Source: Rhodospirillaceae bacterium (GTDB taxonomy: Bacteria; Pseudomonadota; Alphaproteobacteria; Bin65). From it: 64,000 nucleotides of DNA. Position 1 is the first letter of the stretch. Every line of letters starts with the position of its first letter. The DNA lies in assembly GCA_011523655.1 (NCBI GenBank), contig WTGH01000018.1:124001-188000 (forward strand), in the 5' to 3' direction. Of this stretch, positions 36,031-46,354 are shown piece by piece. The position numbers and the translations under genes were made by a program. The notes below the pieces were generated by a model. It was given only the letters and a program-made list of their open reading frames with translations. It searched no databases and was not told the origin of the DNA.

Positions 36031-37206
36031 CTACAGCTCCACAGTCATCGGGTTGTAGTTGTAGAGCCAGTCGGAGCGTTCCCGGTCCATGTTCCGTTCG
36101 GCGAAGGCGGCGCGCAGGGCGGCTTCGCTCGGCAGGTGGAACAGGCGGCGGTTGGCGCGGGATTCGTCGACGATGCGGCGCGCGCGCGGCTTGCGGTGGC
36201 GCTCGTACAGGGCCAGCGCATCCGGGATCGAGCCGGCTTCGGCCAGCGCCCGGGCGAGGATGGCGCCGTCTTCCACCGCGACGGCCGCGCCCTGGGCCAT
36301 GTAGGGCAGCATCGGATGGGCGGCGTCGCCGAGCAGCGTGGCGCGGCCGGCGCTCCAGGACTCCAGGTGCGGGTGGACGTTCAGCGGCCAGCGGTAACAG
36401 GCGTCGCGGTCGGCGGCGTCGACGATCGTCAGGATATCCGGGTGCCAGCCCTCGAAATCGGCCCGCAATTCGGTCCAGGGCCGCTTCTGGGTCCAGGATT
36501 CCTCGATCCGTTCCTCAAGCTCCACTGCACCGACGAAGTTGAGCAGGCTGCCGCCGCGCAGGAAATAGACCACGGCATGCTTGTCCGGCCCGACCCAGAT
36601 GGAGGACTTGCCGTCGAGGAATCCGGGCGGCAGCCGCCCGACCGGCACGGTCAGGCGCCATGCCGAGTCGCCGGTATATTCCGGCCGGTTCGCGCCGGCG
36701 ATCCGGCGACGGACGGCGGACTTGATGCCGTCGGCGCCGATCAGCAGGTCGCCCGAAACTTCCGTGCCATCGGCCAGGACCAGGGCGATGCCGCCGGCCT
36801 CTTCGCGAAAACCCGTTACAGTCGCGTTCAGGCGGATGCAGCCGGGCTTCAGCGCCTCGATGCGCGCGGCGAGGACGGCGTGGTAGTCGGCCCGGTGCAG
36901 CTGGAGATAGGGCGCGCCGTGGCGTTCACGATGGGTCGCGGCGAGCGCCAGCGCCTGCAGAACCTCGCCGCTGTCGAACAGGCGGAATTCGGTGACCGGC
37001 GGCAGGAAGGCCATGTCCTCCAACGCCTCGAGGACGCCGAGATGGCGCATGACATGGGTCGCGTTGGCGCTCTGCTGGATGCCGGCGCCGATCTCGCCCA
37101 ATGCCGGGGCCTGTTCGTAGATCTCCACGTCGTGCCCGGCGAGCAGCAGGCAGCCGGCCGCCGCCAGCCCGCCGATCCCGGCCCCCGCGATGAGAATCCT
37201 GGCCAC
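36031..37206 (-). CDS. FAD-dependent aromatic-ring monooxygenase (salicylate hydroxylase-like)
   Basis: A 391-residue group A flavoprotein. The Rossmann motif ILIAGAGIGGLAAAGCLLLAG is at the N-terminus, the DG-type motif LLIGADGIKSAVRRRI in the middle, and the FAD motif LLGDAAHPMLPYMAQGAAVA near residue 285. Relatives hydroxylate salicylate, 3-hydroxybenzoate or 6-hydroxynicotinate using NAD(P)H and O2. The substrate cannot be told, and no ring-cleavage gene is adjacent. Confidence 0.85.
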   Translation of the reverse strand: MARILIAGAGIGGLAAAGCLLLAGHDVEIYEQAPALGEIGAGIQQSANATHVMRHLGVLEALEDMAFLPPVTEFRLFDSGEVLQALALAATHRERHGAPYLQLHRADYHAVLAARIEALKPGCIRLNATVTGFREEAGGIALVLADGTEVSGDLLIGADGIKSAVRRRIAGANRPEYTGDSAWRLTVPVGRLPPGFLDGKSSIWVGPDKHAVVYFLRGGSLLNFVGAVELEERIEESWTQKRPWTELRADFEGWHPDILTIVDAADRDACYRWPLNVHPHLESWSAGRATLLGDAAHPMLPYMAQGAAVAVEDGAILARALAEAGSIPDALALYERHRKPRARRIVDESRANRRLFHLPSEAALRAAFAERNMDRERSDWLYNYNPMTVEL

Positions 37207-37442
37207 GTCGCCGCGCCTCCCGAATCAGCCTCGATGTCCGCCCGCCCGACGCTCAGTAGGCCCTTGGCCGCTGACGGGCAAGGCCGGGCAAGGTAACACG
37301 CCGCATTGCCCGGTTGCGGTTATCGTTTGCCGGCCGGCCTCTTGTATCGGATGATCCGCCGCCGCCGGCGTGGCGCACCTGCGGGCCCCCGGCCTGCGCC
37401 GTCCGGCGCCCCAGCCGATGCCGATCCGGATTCTCCCGCCGC

Positions 37443-38330
37443 ATGACTGCCGCCCCACGCCTTGCGCCGATCTTTCGGGTCGCCCTCTGGATGGTCGGCA
37501 CCTTCACCTCGCTGCTCTCGATGGCGGTGGCGGGGCGGGAGCTCGCCGCCGAGATCACGATCTTCCAATTGCTGTTCTGGCGCGGCGTGGTCGGGCTGGC
37601 CGTCATTCTGCTGTTGTTTCAGGTCACCGGCGGCTGGCGGCATCTGCGCACGCAGAAATTTGCCACCCACGGCGCGCGGAGCGTGGTGCATCTCGGCGCG
37701 CAATACGCCTGGTTCTACGCCATCGCCTTTATCCCGCTCGCCGAGGTGTTCGCGCTGGAATTCACGACGCCGATCTGGACCCTGATCCTGGCGGCGCTGA
37801 TCCTGGGCGAGAAGATCACGGTCGTGCGGGTCGCGGCGGTCATCCTCGGCTTCGCCGGGGTGCTGATCATCCTGCGGCCCGGCATCTCGCCGGTCGGCAT
37901 GCCCCAGGTCGCCGCGCTGCTGTCGGCGCTCGGATTTGCCTTCTCGACCTATGTCATGACACGCCGGCTGATGCGCACCGACACGCCCCTGACGATGCTG
38001 TTCTGGATGGTGGCGATCCAGACGCCGCTCGCGCTGTCCGCCGGCCTCGACGCCTGGGTCTGGCCGGCGGGCTGGACCTGGGGCTGGATCGCGGTGGTCG
38101 GCGTCGGCAGCCTGACCGCCCATTACTGCATGGCCCGCGCCCTCAGCCTGGTCGACGCCAACGTCGTCGTGCCGATGGATTTTTTCCGGCTGCCGCTCGC
38201 CGTGCTCGTCGGCTGGCTCGCCTACGCGGAGATCATCGACATCTGGGTCGCGCTCGGCGCGGTCGTCATCTTCGCCGGCAACTATCTTAACGTCCGGGCC
38301 GAAACCCGGAAGACCCGGCAGGCTCAATAG
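37443..38330 (+). CDS. DMT-superfamily (EamA) transporter
   Basis: A 295-residue protein of ten predicted helices in two EamA repeats; the second begins near ALLSALGFAFSTYVMTRRL. GFAGVLIILRPG and LAYAEIIDIWVALGAVVIFA are typical of this drug/metabolite exporter superfamily. ATG 37443 is preferred: the open frame upstream is Arg/Pro-rich and unlike the family. Its 3' end overlaps the convergent acyl-CoA dehydrogenase gene by 7 bp. Export of an amino acid or metabolite is likely, but the substrate is unknown. Confidence 0.85.
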   Translation: MTAAPRLAPIFRVALWMVGTFTSLLSMAVAGRELAAEITIFQLLFWRGVVGLAVILLLFQVTGGWRHLRTQKFATHGARSVVHLGAQYAWFYAIAFIPLAEVFALEFTTPIWTLILAALILGEKITVVRVAAVILGFAGVLIILRPGISPVGMPQVAALLSALGFAFSTYVMTRRLMRTDTPLTMLFWMVAIQTPLALSAGLDAWVWPAGWTWGWIAVVGVGSLTAHYCMARALSLVDANVVVPMDFFRLPLAVLVGWLAYAEIIDIWVALGAVVIFAGNYLNVRAETRKTRQAQ

Positions 38331-39502
38331 CTCTTCGGCAGGCCGAGCGCCTTCTCGGCGATGTGGCTCAGAATCAGTTCCCGCGACACCGGTGCGATCC
38401 GGCAGATCATGACCTCGCGCAGCAGCCGCTCGACGTGGAACTCCTTGGCGTAACCCATGCCGCCATGGGCCAGCACGGCGCGCTCGCACGCCCGGAAACC
38501 GGCTTCGGCGCCGAGATATTTCGCGGCGTTGCATTGCGGGCCGCAGGGCTCGCCGGCATCGTACAGGCGGGCGGCATGGAGCACGGTGAGCCACGCCGCC
38601 TCCAACTCCGCCCAGCTTTCGGCGAGCGGATGCTGGACCGCCTGGTTCTGTCCGATCGGCCGGCCGAACACGATGCGCTCATTCGCATAGTCTGCGGCGC
38701 GGCGCAGCGCCTGTTGGCCGATGCCGATGGCCTCGGCGGCGACCAGGCAGCGCTCGGGGTTGAGGCCGTGGAGCAGGCATTCGAAGCCCTGGCCCTCGGC
38801 GCCGATCCGGTCTTCCGCCGGCACCTGCAATCCCTCGATGAACAGCATGTTCGAATCGACGGCCTTGCGGCCCATCTTGTCGATTTCCCGCACCTCGATC
38901 CGCTCGCGGTCCAGTTCGGTGAAGAACAGGGTGAGCCCGTCGGTCGGCCGCTTGCAGTCCTCGCGCGGCGTCGTGCGGGTGAGCAGCAGGATGCGGTCGG
39001 CGACCTGGGCGGTCGACGTCCAGATCTTCTCGCCGGAAATCGTGTAGCCGGCGTTGCTCTCGGGCCCGGTGCGCACCGCCTGCGTCCGGATGTTGGTCGT
39101 GTCCAGCCCGGCGTTCGGCTCGGTGACGGCGAAGCAGGCCCGGGTGCGGCCGGCGATCAGGTCGGGCAGCCAGCGCTGCTTCTGTTCCCCGGTGCCGAAC
39201 ACGACGATCGGATGCGGCCCGAAGATGTTCATGTGGATCGACGAGCAGGCCGCCATGGCGCCCGGCGACTGCGCCACCCGGCGCATCATCACCGCCGCCT
39301 CGGCAATGCCGAGCGCCGCGCCGCCCTGGGCCTCGGGCATGGCGATGCCGAGCCAGCCGCCCTCGGCCATCGCGGCGTGAAACTCGAACGGGAAGCCGCC
39401 GTCGCGGTCGCGCTCCAGCCAGAAACTGTCGTCGAACCGGTCGCAGATCGCGCCGACCGCGTCCTCGATCCGCTGCTGATCCTCGGTCAGGGAATGGTCC
39501 AT
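38324..39502 (-). CDS. Acyl-CoA dehydrogenase family protein
   Basis: A 392-residue flavoenzyme of the ACAD fold. Seen: N-terminal helical domain (SLTEDQQRIEDAVGAICDRF), FAVTEPNAGLDTTNIRTQAV (FAD/substrate loop), IWTSTAQVADRILLLTRT, ALRRAADYANERIVFGRPIG, and the C-terminal HGGMGYAKEFHVERLLREVM. It should oxidise an acyl-CoA at the alpha-beta bond and pass electrons to ETF. ATG 39502 opens the conserved part. Chain-length preference is not readable. No beta-oxidation partner lies nearby. Confidence 0.9.
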   Translation of the reverse strand: MDHSLTEDQQRIEDAVGAICDRFDDSFWLERDRDGGFPFEFHAAMAEGGWLGIAMPEAQGGAALGIAEAAVMMRRVAQSPGAMAACSSIHMNIFGPHPIVVFGTGEQKQRWLPDLIAGRTRACFAVTEPNAGLDTTNIRTQAVRTGPESNAGYTISGEKIWTSTAQVADRILLLTRTTPREDCKRPTDGLTLFFTELDRERIEVREIDKMGRKAVDSNMLFIEGLQVPAEDRIGAEGQGFECLLHGLNPERCLVAAEAIGIGQQALRRAADYANERIVFGRPIGQNQAVQHPLAESWAELEAAWLTVLHAARLYDAGEPCGPQCNAAKYLGAEAGFRACERAVLAHGGMGYAKEFHVERLLREVMICRIAPVSRELILSHIAEKALGLPKSY

Positions 39503-39567
39503 GGCGCGGCGAAGGTAGCCCGGATTTCGCGCCGCTGTCACGGCCTGCGCGGCGCCCTTGGGCGGGT

Positions 39568-39771
39568 GTCAGGAAATGTCATGATTCGTCATGATCCTGC
39601 ATCTCCAATCTCCTTGCCGCCCCGGCCTTGAGCCGGGGCCCAGGGTCGCCCGGCACGGCGTTTGCCTGTGGCTCCTGGTCCCCGGATCGTCGCTGCGCTC
39701 CGTCCGGGGTGGCACGGGGGAGTGGCGGTGAGTCCGGGATGCGTCAGGAAATGTCATGTTTCGTCATGATC
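39568..39771 (+). repeat. Near-identical 29-bp direct repeats, 175 bp apart, flanking a family B element
   Basis: A 29-bp sequence starting GTCAGGAAATGTCATG is present at 39568-39596 and again at 39743-39771 with one mismatch. Each copy itself holds a short GTCATG(A/T)TTCGTCATGAT duplication. Between them lies a family B palindromic element (39614-39720). The arrangement resembles a duplicated flank around an inserted element, but it is far longer than a usual target-site duplication. Confidence 0.85.
39614..39720. repeat. Intergenic palindromic repeat, family B copy 1
   Basis: The element starts CCGCCCCGGCCTTGAGCCGG and runs through GGGCCCAGG, CGCCCGGCACGGCG and GGCTCCTGG to CTCCGTCCGGGGTGGCA. 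The outer arms CCGCCCCGG and CCGGGGTGG pair with one mismatch. Copy 2 lies at 44508-44630. Elements of this type are common between genes in GC-rich alphaproteobacteria; no gene is inside. Confidence 0.8.
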
Positions 39772-39820
39772 GGGCTTCCGCCGGGCGGGAAGAGTACCGG
39801 CCCTGGGCGGCCGGCTTTAT

Positions 39821-39835
39821 GTTCATTTAATGTTC
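39821..39835 (+). promoter_or_regulatory. LexA/SOS box, GTTC-N7-GTTC, upstream of recQ
   Basis: GTTC (39821-39824), ATTTAAT, GTTC (39832-39835) matches the alphaproteobacterial LexA operator exactly. It sits in a short AT-rich patch with the -10-like TTTAAT inside the spacer. recQ starts 191 bp downstream on the same strand; a hairpin (39900-39928) and a 72-codon open frame (39861-40079) that runs into recQ lie between. LexA control of recQ is plausible but the distance is long. Confidence 0.6.
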
Positions 39836-39899
39836 TTTTCCACGGGGACAAGGTCCGGCCATGCTGCACCGTTTCCCGATCCGGGCTGCCGTAGGTATT

Positions 39900-39928
39900 G
39901 TAGGGGAGGGTTTGAACCCCTCCCCTAC
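39900..39928. repeat. Perfect 11-bp hairpin between the SOS box and recQ
   Basis: GTAGGGGAGGG (39900-39910) and CCCTCCCCTAC (39918-39928) are exact inverse complements around the loop TTTGAAC. No U-tract follows, so it is not a standard intrinsic terminator. It may be a small mobile-repeat family or an RNA structure in the recQ leader. Confidence 0.8.
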
Positions 39929-40026
39929 GGTCGCCACCCCGCGACCGCCCGTCTCCGCTGTTTCCACATCCCCCGTCCGGCGCTACGGTCGCGCGCCTCC
40001 CGCCCCGGCCGCAGCCCTGAAGCGCC

Positions 40027-41863
<1,837 letters not shown>

Positions 41864-41877
<14 letters not shown>

Positions 41878-42604
41878 ACGGGAAGTAGCGGGCGTTGATC
41901 CGCTCGTAGGTGCCGTTCGCGAGGATGGCCTTGAGCGCACCGTTCAGGCGCGACAGAAGGGCGGCGTCCTCGTGGCGCACCGCGATACCGATCCCTTCGT
42001 CCAGCCGATACGCCTTGCCGACGAAGCCGAAGCCGCCGCCTTCCGGACGCTGAAGCCAGGCGTATGAACCCAGGCTGTCGCCGAACATCGCATCGAGGCG
42101 GCCGGCGACGAGGTCCCCGTACATTTCCTGCTGGCCGTCGTAGAGCCTGATCGTCGCCGTGCCCGCCAGGTTCGCCTCGAGCCAGTCGGAGGCGATCGTG
42201 GCGCGGGCCGCGCCGACGGTCTTGCCCGCCGCCTTGGCCGGGTCGAATCCGGAGCCCTTGCGCGCCACGAAGCGGACCACGTTGCTGTAGTAGCGGTCGG
42301 TGAAGCTCACCAGTTTGCGCCGCTTTTCGGTGATCGACATGCTGGCGGCGATGGCATCGAAGCTGCCGGCGCGCAGCTCCGGGATCAGCCGCTGCCATTC
42401 CTCCCGCACCATCTTGCACTCGGCGCCGAGCTCCGCGCAGAGCGCCAGCGCGATGTCGACATCGAAGCCCGCCAGCTTGCCGGCATCGTCGACATAGCTG
42501 AACGGCGGATAACCGACGGTCGTGGCGATACGCAGCGTCTCCGCCGCGCGCGCCGGCGTTGCCGCGAGAAGGGCCAGGACCAAAGCTGCCGCAATCAATT
42601 TCAT
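41864..42604 (-). CDS. Amino-acid ABC transporter periplasmic binding protein (orphan)
   Basis: A 246-residue family 3 solute-binding protein. A signal peptide (MKLIAAALVLALLAATPARA) is followed by LRIATTVGYPPFSYVDDAGK, LAGFDVDIALALCAELGAEC, DAIAASMSITEKRRKLVSFT and the C-terminal YERINARYFPFSIH. It would bind a polar or basic amino acid in the periplasm. ATG 42604 gives a clean signal peptide. No permease or ATPase gene is adjacent, so it is either an orphan sharing another transporter or a sensor protein. Confidence 0.88.
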
Positions 42605-42767
42605 GAGCCTTCCCGCTCCCGCCACGCCGGGCCGATACCCGCCGAGAGTGCCGCGATATGGATCGCCAGGCTACCGAAATTTATGCACCCGGCCGAACGA
42701 CCGCTTCCGCCATCTGCCCCCTGAAGGATTCCTCTGCGAAAAGCGCCAGACCGCCGCAAATTTGTCC

Positions 42768-42893
42768 TTCCCCCTCTTCAGAGAGGGAAGTGGCCGAGCG
42801 CAGCGAGGTCGATGGGGGTGCCGTGCGCGCCTGCAGGGCCGTACAAGCGACACGCCACCCCCACCTGGCCTCCCCCTCTGAAGAGGGGGAGGG
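42768..42893. repeat. Intergenic palindromic repeat, family C
   Basis: An inverted repeat of about 125 bp. The ends CCTTCCCCCTCTTCAGAG and CCCCCTCTGAAGAGGGGGA each form a small hairpin and pair with each other, with inner arms GATGGGGGTG and CCACCCCCAC. It lies 160 bp upstream of the D-2-hydroxyacid dehydrogenase and 160 bp upstream of the binding-protein gene, which diverge. The rest of the gap 42605-42992 shows no gene. Confidence 0.8.
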
Positions 42894-42992
42894 ATAGCAG
42901 TGTTGCGGCGCGGCTGGCGGCGCGCCACCGTTTGTTTTCCCGCGGCCGGACCTGCTACCATCCCCGCCATTCGAAATGGCAGGCGGAAGAAC

Positions 42993-44438
42993 ATGACCGA
43001 ATTGCCCGATCCGACCGCAATGACCCAGCGGGCCGCAGCACTGGCCAAAATCCGCGAACTCGTCGGCGCGCGGGGCTGGATCGATTCGGCGGACGGCATG
43101 GCGCCGCACCTGAGGGAGGAGCGGGGCAACTATGTCGGCGTGGCGGCTGCGGTCGTCAAACCGGGCTCGGTCGAGGAGATGGCCGGGGTCCTGCGCCTGT
43201 GCCACGGTGCCGGCCTGCCGGTCGTGCCCCAGGGCGGCAACACCAGCCTGGTCGGGGCCTCGATCCCGTATGAGGACTTTACCGGCATCGTGCTCTCGAC
43301 CGGCCGGCTCAACCGCATCCGCGACCTCGACCCGGTCAACAACACGGTCACGGCCGACGCCGGCTGCATCCTGCAGACGATCCAGCAGGCGGCGAGCGAC
43401 GCCGACCGGCTGTTCCCGCTCTCGCTCGGCGCCGAGGGCAGCTGCCAGATCGGCGGCAACATCTCGACCAACGCCGGCGGCGTCGGCGTGCTGCGCTACG
43501 GCACCATGCGCGAGCTGGTGCTCGGCCTCGAGGTCGCGCTGCCCGACGGGCGCGTCTGGGACGGGCTGCGCGGCCTGCGCAAGGACAATACCGGCTACGA
43601 CCTGAAGCAGTGGTTCATCGGCGCGGAAGGCACGCTCGGCGTCATCACCGGCGCGGTGCTGAAACTGTTCCCCAAGCCGCGCGAGACGGTGACGGCCGTG
43701 GCCGCGATCCCCGGACCGGACGCGGCGCTGCGCCTGCTCGGCGCCCTGCAGCGCGAGACCGGCGGCGGCGTCTCCGGCTACGAGATCATGACCCGGCAGG
43801 CGCTGCAGATGGCGCTCGACCATATCGCCGGCGTCCGCGACCCGTTCGGGCAGGTCCATCCCTGCTACCAGCTGATCGAACTGACCGGCCCGCGCGTCGA
43901 CGGATCGCTGCGTGCGGGGCTGGAAGACGTGCTGGCCGCCGCGATGGCGGACGGCGACGTGCGCGACGCCGTGATTTCGGAGAGCGGAGGCCAGGACCGC
44001 GCGCTGTGGCGGCTGCGCGAAGCGATCAGCGAGGCCCAGAAGTTCGAGGGCGCCTCGATCAAGCACGATGTCGCCGTGCCGGTCAGCCGGGTCGCCGACT
44101 TCATGCGCGTCGCGACGGCAGCCTGCGAGGCCGCGCTGCCCGGCATCCGGGTCGTCGCCTTCGGCCATGTCGGCGACGGCAACATCCATTTCAACATGAA
44201 CCAGCCGGCCGAGGGCTGGAGCCGCGACGGCTTCATGGCCGAGCAGCCGCGCTTCAACCGGATCGTCCACGACATCGTCACCGACATGAAGGGCTCGATC
44301 AGCGCCGAACACGGCATCGGCCGGATCAAGAAGGCCGAACTGGCCCACTATCACGCGCCGCTGGAACTGGAGCTGATGCGCGCCCTGAAAGCGCAGCTCG
44401 ATCCCAAGGGCATCATGAACCCGGGAAAGGTTTTCTGA
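42993..44438 (+). CDS. FAD-linked D-2-hydroxyacid dehydrogenase (GlcD / D-2-hydroxyglutarate dehydrogenase-like)
   Basis: A 481-residue PCMH-type flavoprotein. FAD-binding motifs are VVPQGGNTSLVGASIP and GAEGSCQIGGNISTNAGGVG. The C-terminal FAD-oxidase domain contains AFGHVGDGNIHFNMN (metal histidines), SISAEHGIGRIKKAEL and LDPKGIMNPGKVF. Relatives oxidise D-2-hydroxyglutarate, D-lactate or glycolate and hand electrons to ETF or quinone. ATG 42993 follows GCGGAAGAAC. The substrate is not readable; the length and ending are closest to D2HGDH. Confidence 0.9.
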   Translation: MTELPDPTAMTQRAAALAKIRELVGARGWIDSADGMAPHLREERGNYVGVAAAVVKPGSVEEMAGVLRLCHGAGLPVVPQGGNTSLVGASIPYEDFTGIVLSTGRLNRIRDLDPVNNTVTADAGCILQTIQQAASDADRLFPLSLGAEGSCQIGGNISTNAGGVGVLRYGTMRELVLGLEVALPDGRVWDGLRGLRKDNTGYDLKQWFIGAEGTLGVITGAVLKLFPKPRETVTAVAAIPGPDAALRLLGALQRETGGGVSGYEIMTRQALQMALDHIAGVRDPFGQVHPCYQLIELTGPRVDGSLRAGLEDVLAAAMADGDVRDAVISESGGQDRALWRLREAISEAQKFEGASIKHDVAVPVSRVADFMRVATAACEAALPGIRVVAFGHVGDGNIHFNMNQPAEGWSRDGFMAEQPRFNRIVHDIVTDMKGSISAEHGIGRIKKAELAHYHAPLELELMRALKAQLDPKGIMNPGKVF

Positions 44439-44507
44439 TCCTGCTTTCGCCCGCGGATGCCGGACCGTCCGGTAATTTCCGCTACGACAACAAACACACA
44501 CCATTGC

Positions 44508-44630
44508 CGCCCCGGACTTGATCCGGGGCCCAGAGCCGCCCGGCACGGCCTCGGCTTGTGGCCCCTTCGACAAGCTCAGGGCGGGCTCCTGGACCCCGGA
44601 TCTCCGCTACGCTCCGTCCGGGGCGGCATT
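44508..44630. repeat. Intergenic palindromic repeat, family B copy 2
   Basis: It begins with the hairpin CCCCGGACTTGATCCGGGG, runs through CGCCCGGCACGG and CCTTCGACAAGCTCAGGG, and closes with CTCCGTCCGGGGCGGCA. It matches the copy at 39614-39720 but carries an extra inserted segment around CTTCGACAAGCTC. It lies between the dehydrogenase gene and tRNA-Gln; the rest of the gap 44439-44799 shows no gene. Confidence 0.82.
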
Positions 44631-44799
44631 TCCTGGGTGTCGCAGACAGTTCTGCCGAACAGTTGAACCGCGATCCTTCAATCTGCCGGTTCGCACCAGA
44701 CAGCGCGCCATCGCGCGCCTTGCGGCGGGGGTGCGGCCTGCCTATCTAACGCCGCCGCCCCGGAGTGCGGGCGGGCGGGCATTCTTTCCGGCGGTCCGG

Positions 44800-44873
44800 T
44801 GGGGCGTAGCCAAGCGGTAAGGCAGCGGGTTTTGATCCCGCGATCCCAGGTTCGAGTCCTGGCGCCCCAGCCA
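44800..44873 (+). tRNA. tRNA-Gln (anticodon TTG), CCA encoded
   Basis: The acceptor stem TGGGGCG/CGCCCCA (with the T-A first pair typical of tRNA-Gln), a D-arm with GCCAAGCGGTAAGGC, anticodon loop TTTTGAT on GCGGG/CCCGC, T-loop GGTTCGAGTCC, discriminator G and an encoded CCA give a full cloverleaf. Anticodon TTG reads CAA. Confidence 0.96.
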
Positions 44874-44899
44874 ATCGAAAGAACAGCCGGCCTCGTCGA

Positions 44900-45370
44900 T
44901 CAATCCACGACGAACGTCCCCTCGACCTCGATCACGACGTCGAAGGGCATGACGGCCACGCCGACGGCTGTGCGGGCGTGGCGACCGGCCTCGCCGAAAA
45001 TCTCGACGAACAGGTCCGAGGCGCCGTTCACGACCTGCGGGATCTCGGTAAAATCCGGCGTGGCGTTGACGAAGCCGTTGAGCTTCAGGATGCGCCGGAT
45101 CCGGTTCAGGTCCCCGCCGAGCGCCAGCCTCGCCTGGGCCAGCATGCACAGGGCCGAGAGCCGCGCCGCCGCCTGGGCCTCGCCGAGATCGAATTCCCGG
45201 CCGGCCTTGCCGATATATTGCGGCTTGCCGTTCAGCTTGGGCACGGCGCCGGAGATGAACAGCAGGTCGTTGTGCAGCGCCCAGCCCTCGATCCGCGCCG
45301 CGATCGGCGGGTGGGCCTGCGGGATTTCGATGCCGAGTTCTTCCAGTCGCCGGTCGATCGGGCCTGTCAT
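44900..45370 (-). CDS. RidA/YjgF-family protein
   Basis: A 156-residue chorismate-mutase-like fold protein of the Rid superfamily. The catalytic-pocket segment RHARTAVGVAVMPFDVVIEV contains the conserved Arg of the enamine-deaminase type, and NDLLFISGAVP matches the usual early strand. Rid proteins hydrolyse reactive enamines such as 2-aminoacrylate released by PLP enzymes. Its stop is 27 bp from tRNA-Gln, and its start overlaps the oxidoreductase upstream by four bases (ATGA), so the two are co-translated. Subfamily not assigned. Confidence 0.87.
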   Translation of the reverse strand: MTGPIDRRLEELGIEIPQAHPPIAARIEGWALHNDLLFISGAVPKLNGKPQYIGKAGREFDLGEAQAAARLSALCMLAQARLALGGDLNRIRRILKLNGFVNATPDFTEIPQVVNGASDLFVEIFGEAGRHARTAVGVAVMPFDVVIEVEGTFVVD

Positions 45371-46290
45371 GATGTGTCATCCTCTGCCGGGCGCCGCCCC
45401 TGCCCGGCGCCGCGGTCGCGAATATAGCAATAGACTTCCATATGGTCGCTGGCGGGCATCGCGTCGCGGAACTCGCGCCACAGGGCCTCGGTGGCGCCGG
45501 TGAGCGCCTCCGGCGCGCCGGCGCGGCGCAGGCTGTCGGCGAACAGCGCCAGATCCTTGGCCATGAGCGCGGTGTCGAAGCCGGAATCGAAGGTGCCGGG
45601 CAGGACGCGGCGGACGAATTTTTCCCGGCTGGCGGCGCTGCCGCCGGTCGAGACGTTGACGACGTCCAGCATGGTCTTGAGGTCGAGGCCCTGGGTCAGC
45701 CCGAACAGCAGGGCCTCGGCGGTCGCCGCCGTGATGGTCGCCGACAGGAAATTGTTGAGCAGCTTGAGCGCCTGGCCCTGGCCCGGCCGGTCGCCGACAT
45801 GGAAGACGTTGCCGGCGAAGGACTCGAGCGCCGGGCGGTGCGCCTCCAGCAGATCCGCCGGCCCGGCCCACATGAGCGAGATGGTGGCGTTCTGGGCGCC
45901 GATCCGGCCGCCGGAGACCGGGCAATCGGCGAAGGCCATGCCCTGCGCCTGCAGCAGCCCGTCGACGTCCCGGGCCGCGTCGATGCCGACGGTCGAAAGG
46001 TCGACCAGGGCGGCGGCGCGGCGCTCCGGCGTCTGCGCAATCGCTTCGGCGACGGCCTTGACAGCGGATCCGTCGGGCAGGCTGAGGAAGACCAGGTCGG
46101 CCTGCTGCGCGACCGCGGCGGCGTCCGGCGCGCACGTTGCCCCGCCGGGCGCCCGGTCCGCCGTGCCTGCCGCATCGAAGACGACCGGCGACGGATAGCC
46201 CCCCGCCGCCAGAAAGGCCGCAAGGTTCGCCGCCATCGGCCCGCCCATGTTGCCGAGGCCGATGAAACCGTAGGTGACGCCGCCGTTCAT
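45367..46290 (-). CDS. NAD(P)-dependent beta-hydroxyacid dehydrogenase (3-hydroxyisobutyrate dehydrogenase family)
   Basis: A 307-residue protein. The Rossmann motif is YGFIGLGNMGGPMAANLAAF. The family segment DCPVSGGRIGAQNATISLMW is the substrate-binding region, and LKLLNNFLSATITAATAEAL carries the catalytic lysine and adjacent Asn. Relatives act on 3-hydroxyisobutyrate, tartronate semialdehyde or 6-phosphogluconate-like acids. The substrate is unknown. It overlaps the RidA gene downstream (ATGA), which suggests a shared pathway. Confidence 0.87.
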   Translation of the reverse strand: MNGGVTYGFIGLGNMGGPMAANLAAFLAAGGYPSPVVFDAAGTADRAPGGATCAPDAAAVAQQADLVFLSLPDGSAVKAVAEAIAQTPERRAAALVDLSTVGIDAARDVDGLLQAQGMAFADCPVSGGRIGAQNATISLMWAGPADLLEAHRPALESFAGNVFHVGDRPGQGQALKLLNNFLSATITAATAEALLFGLTQGLDLKTMLDVVNVSTGGSAASREKFVRRVLPGTFDSGFDTALMAKDLALFADSLRRAGAPEALTGATEALWREFRDAMPASDHMEVYCYIRDRGAGQGRRPAEDDTS

Positions 46291-46354
46291 GCCCCATCCG
46301 TAGCGCAGCCGGGAAAAACTGCAAGCGGTACGAGTCCCGGAGCGCGGCGGCGCG

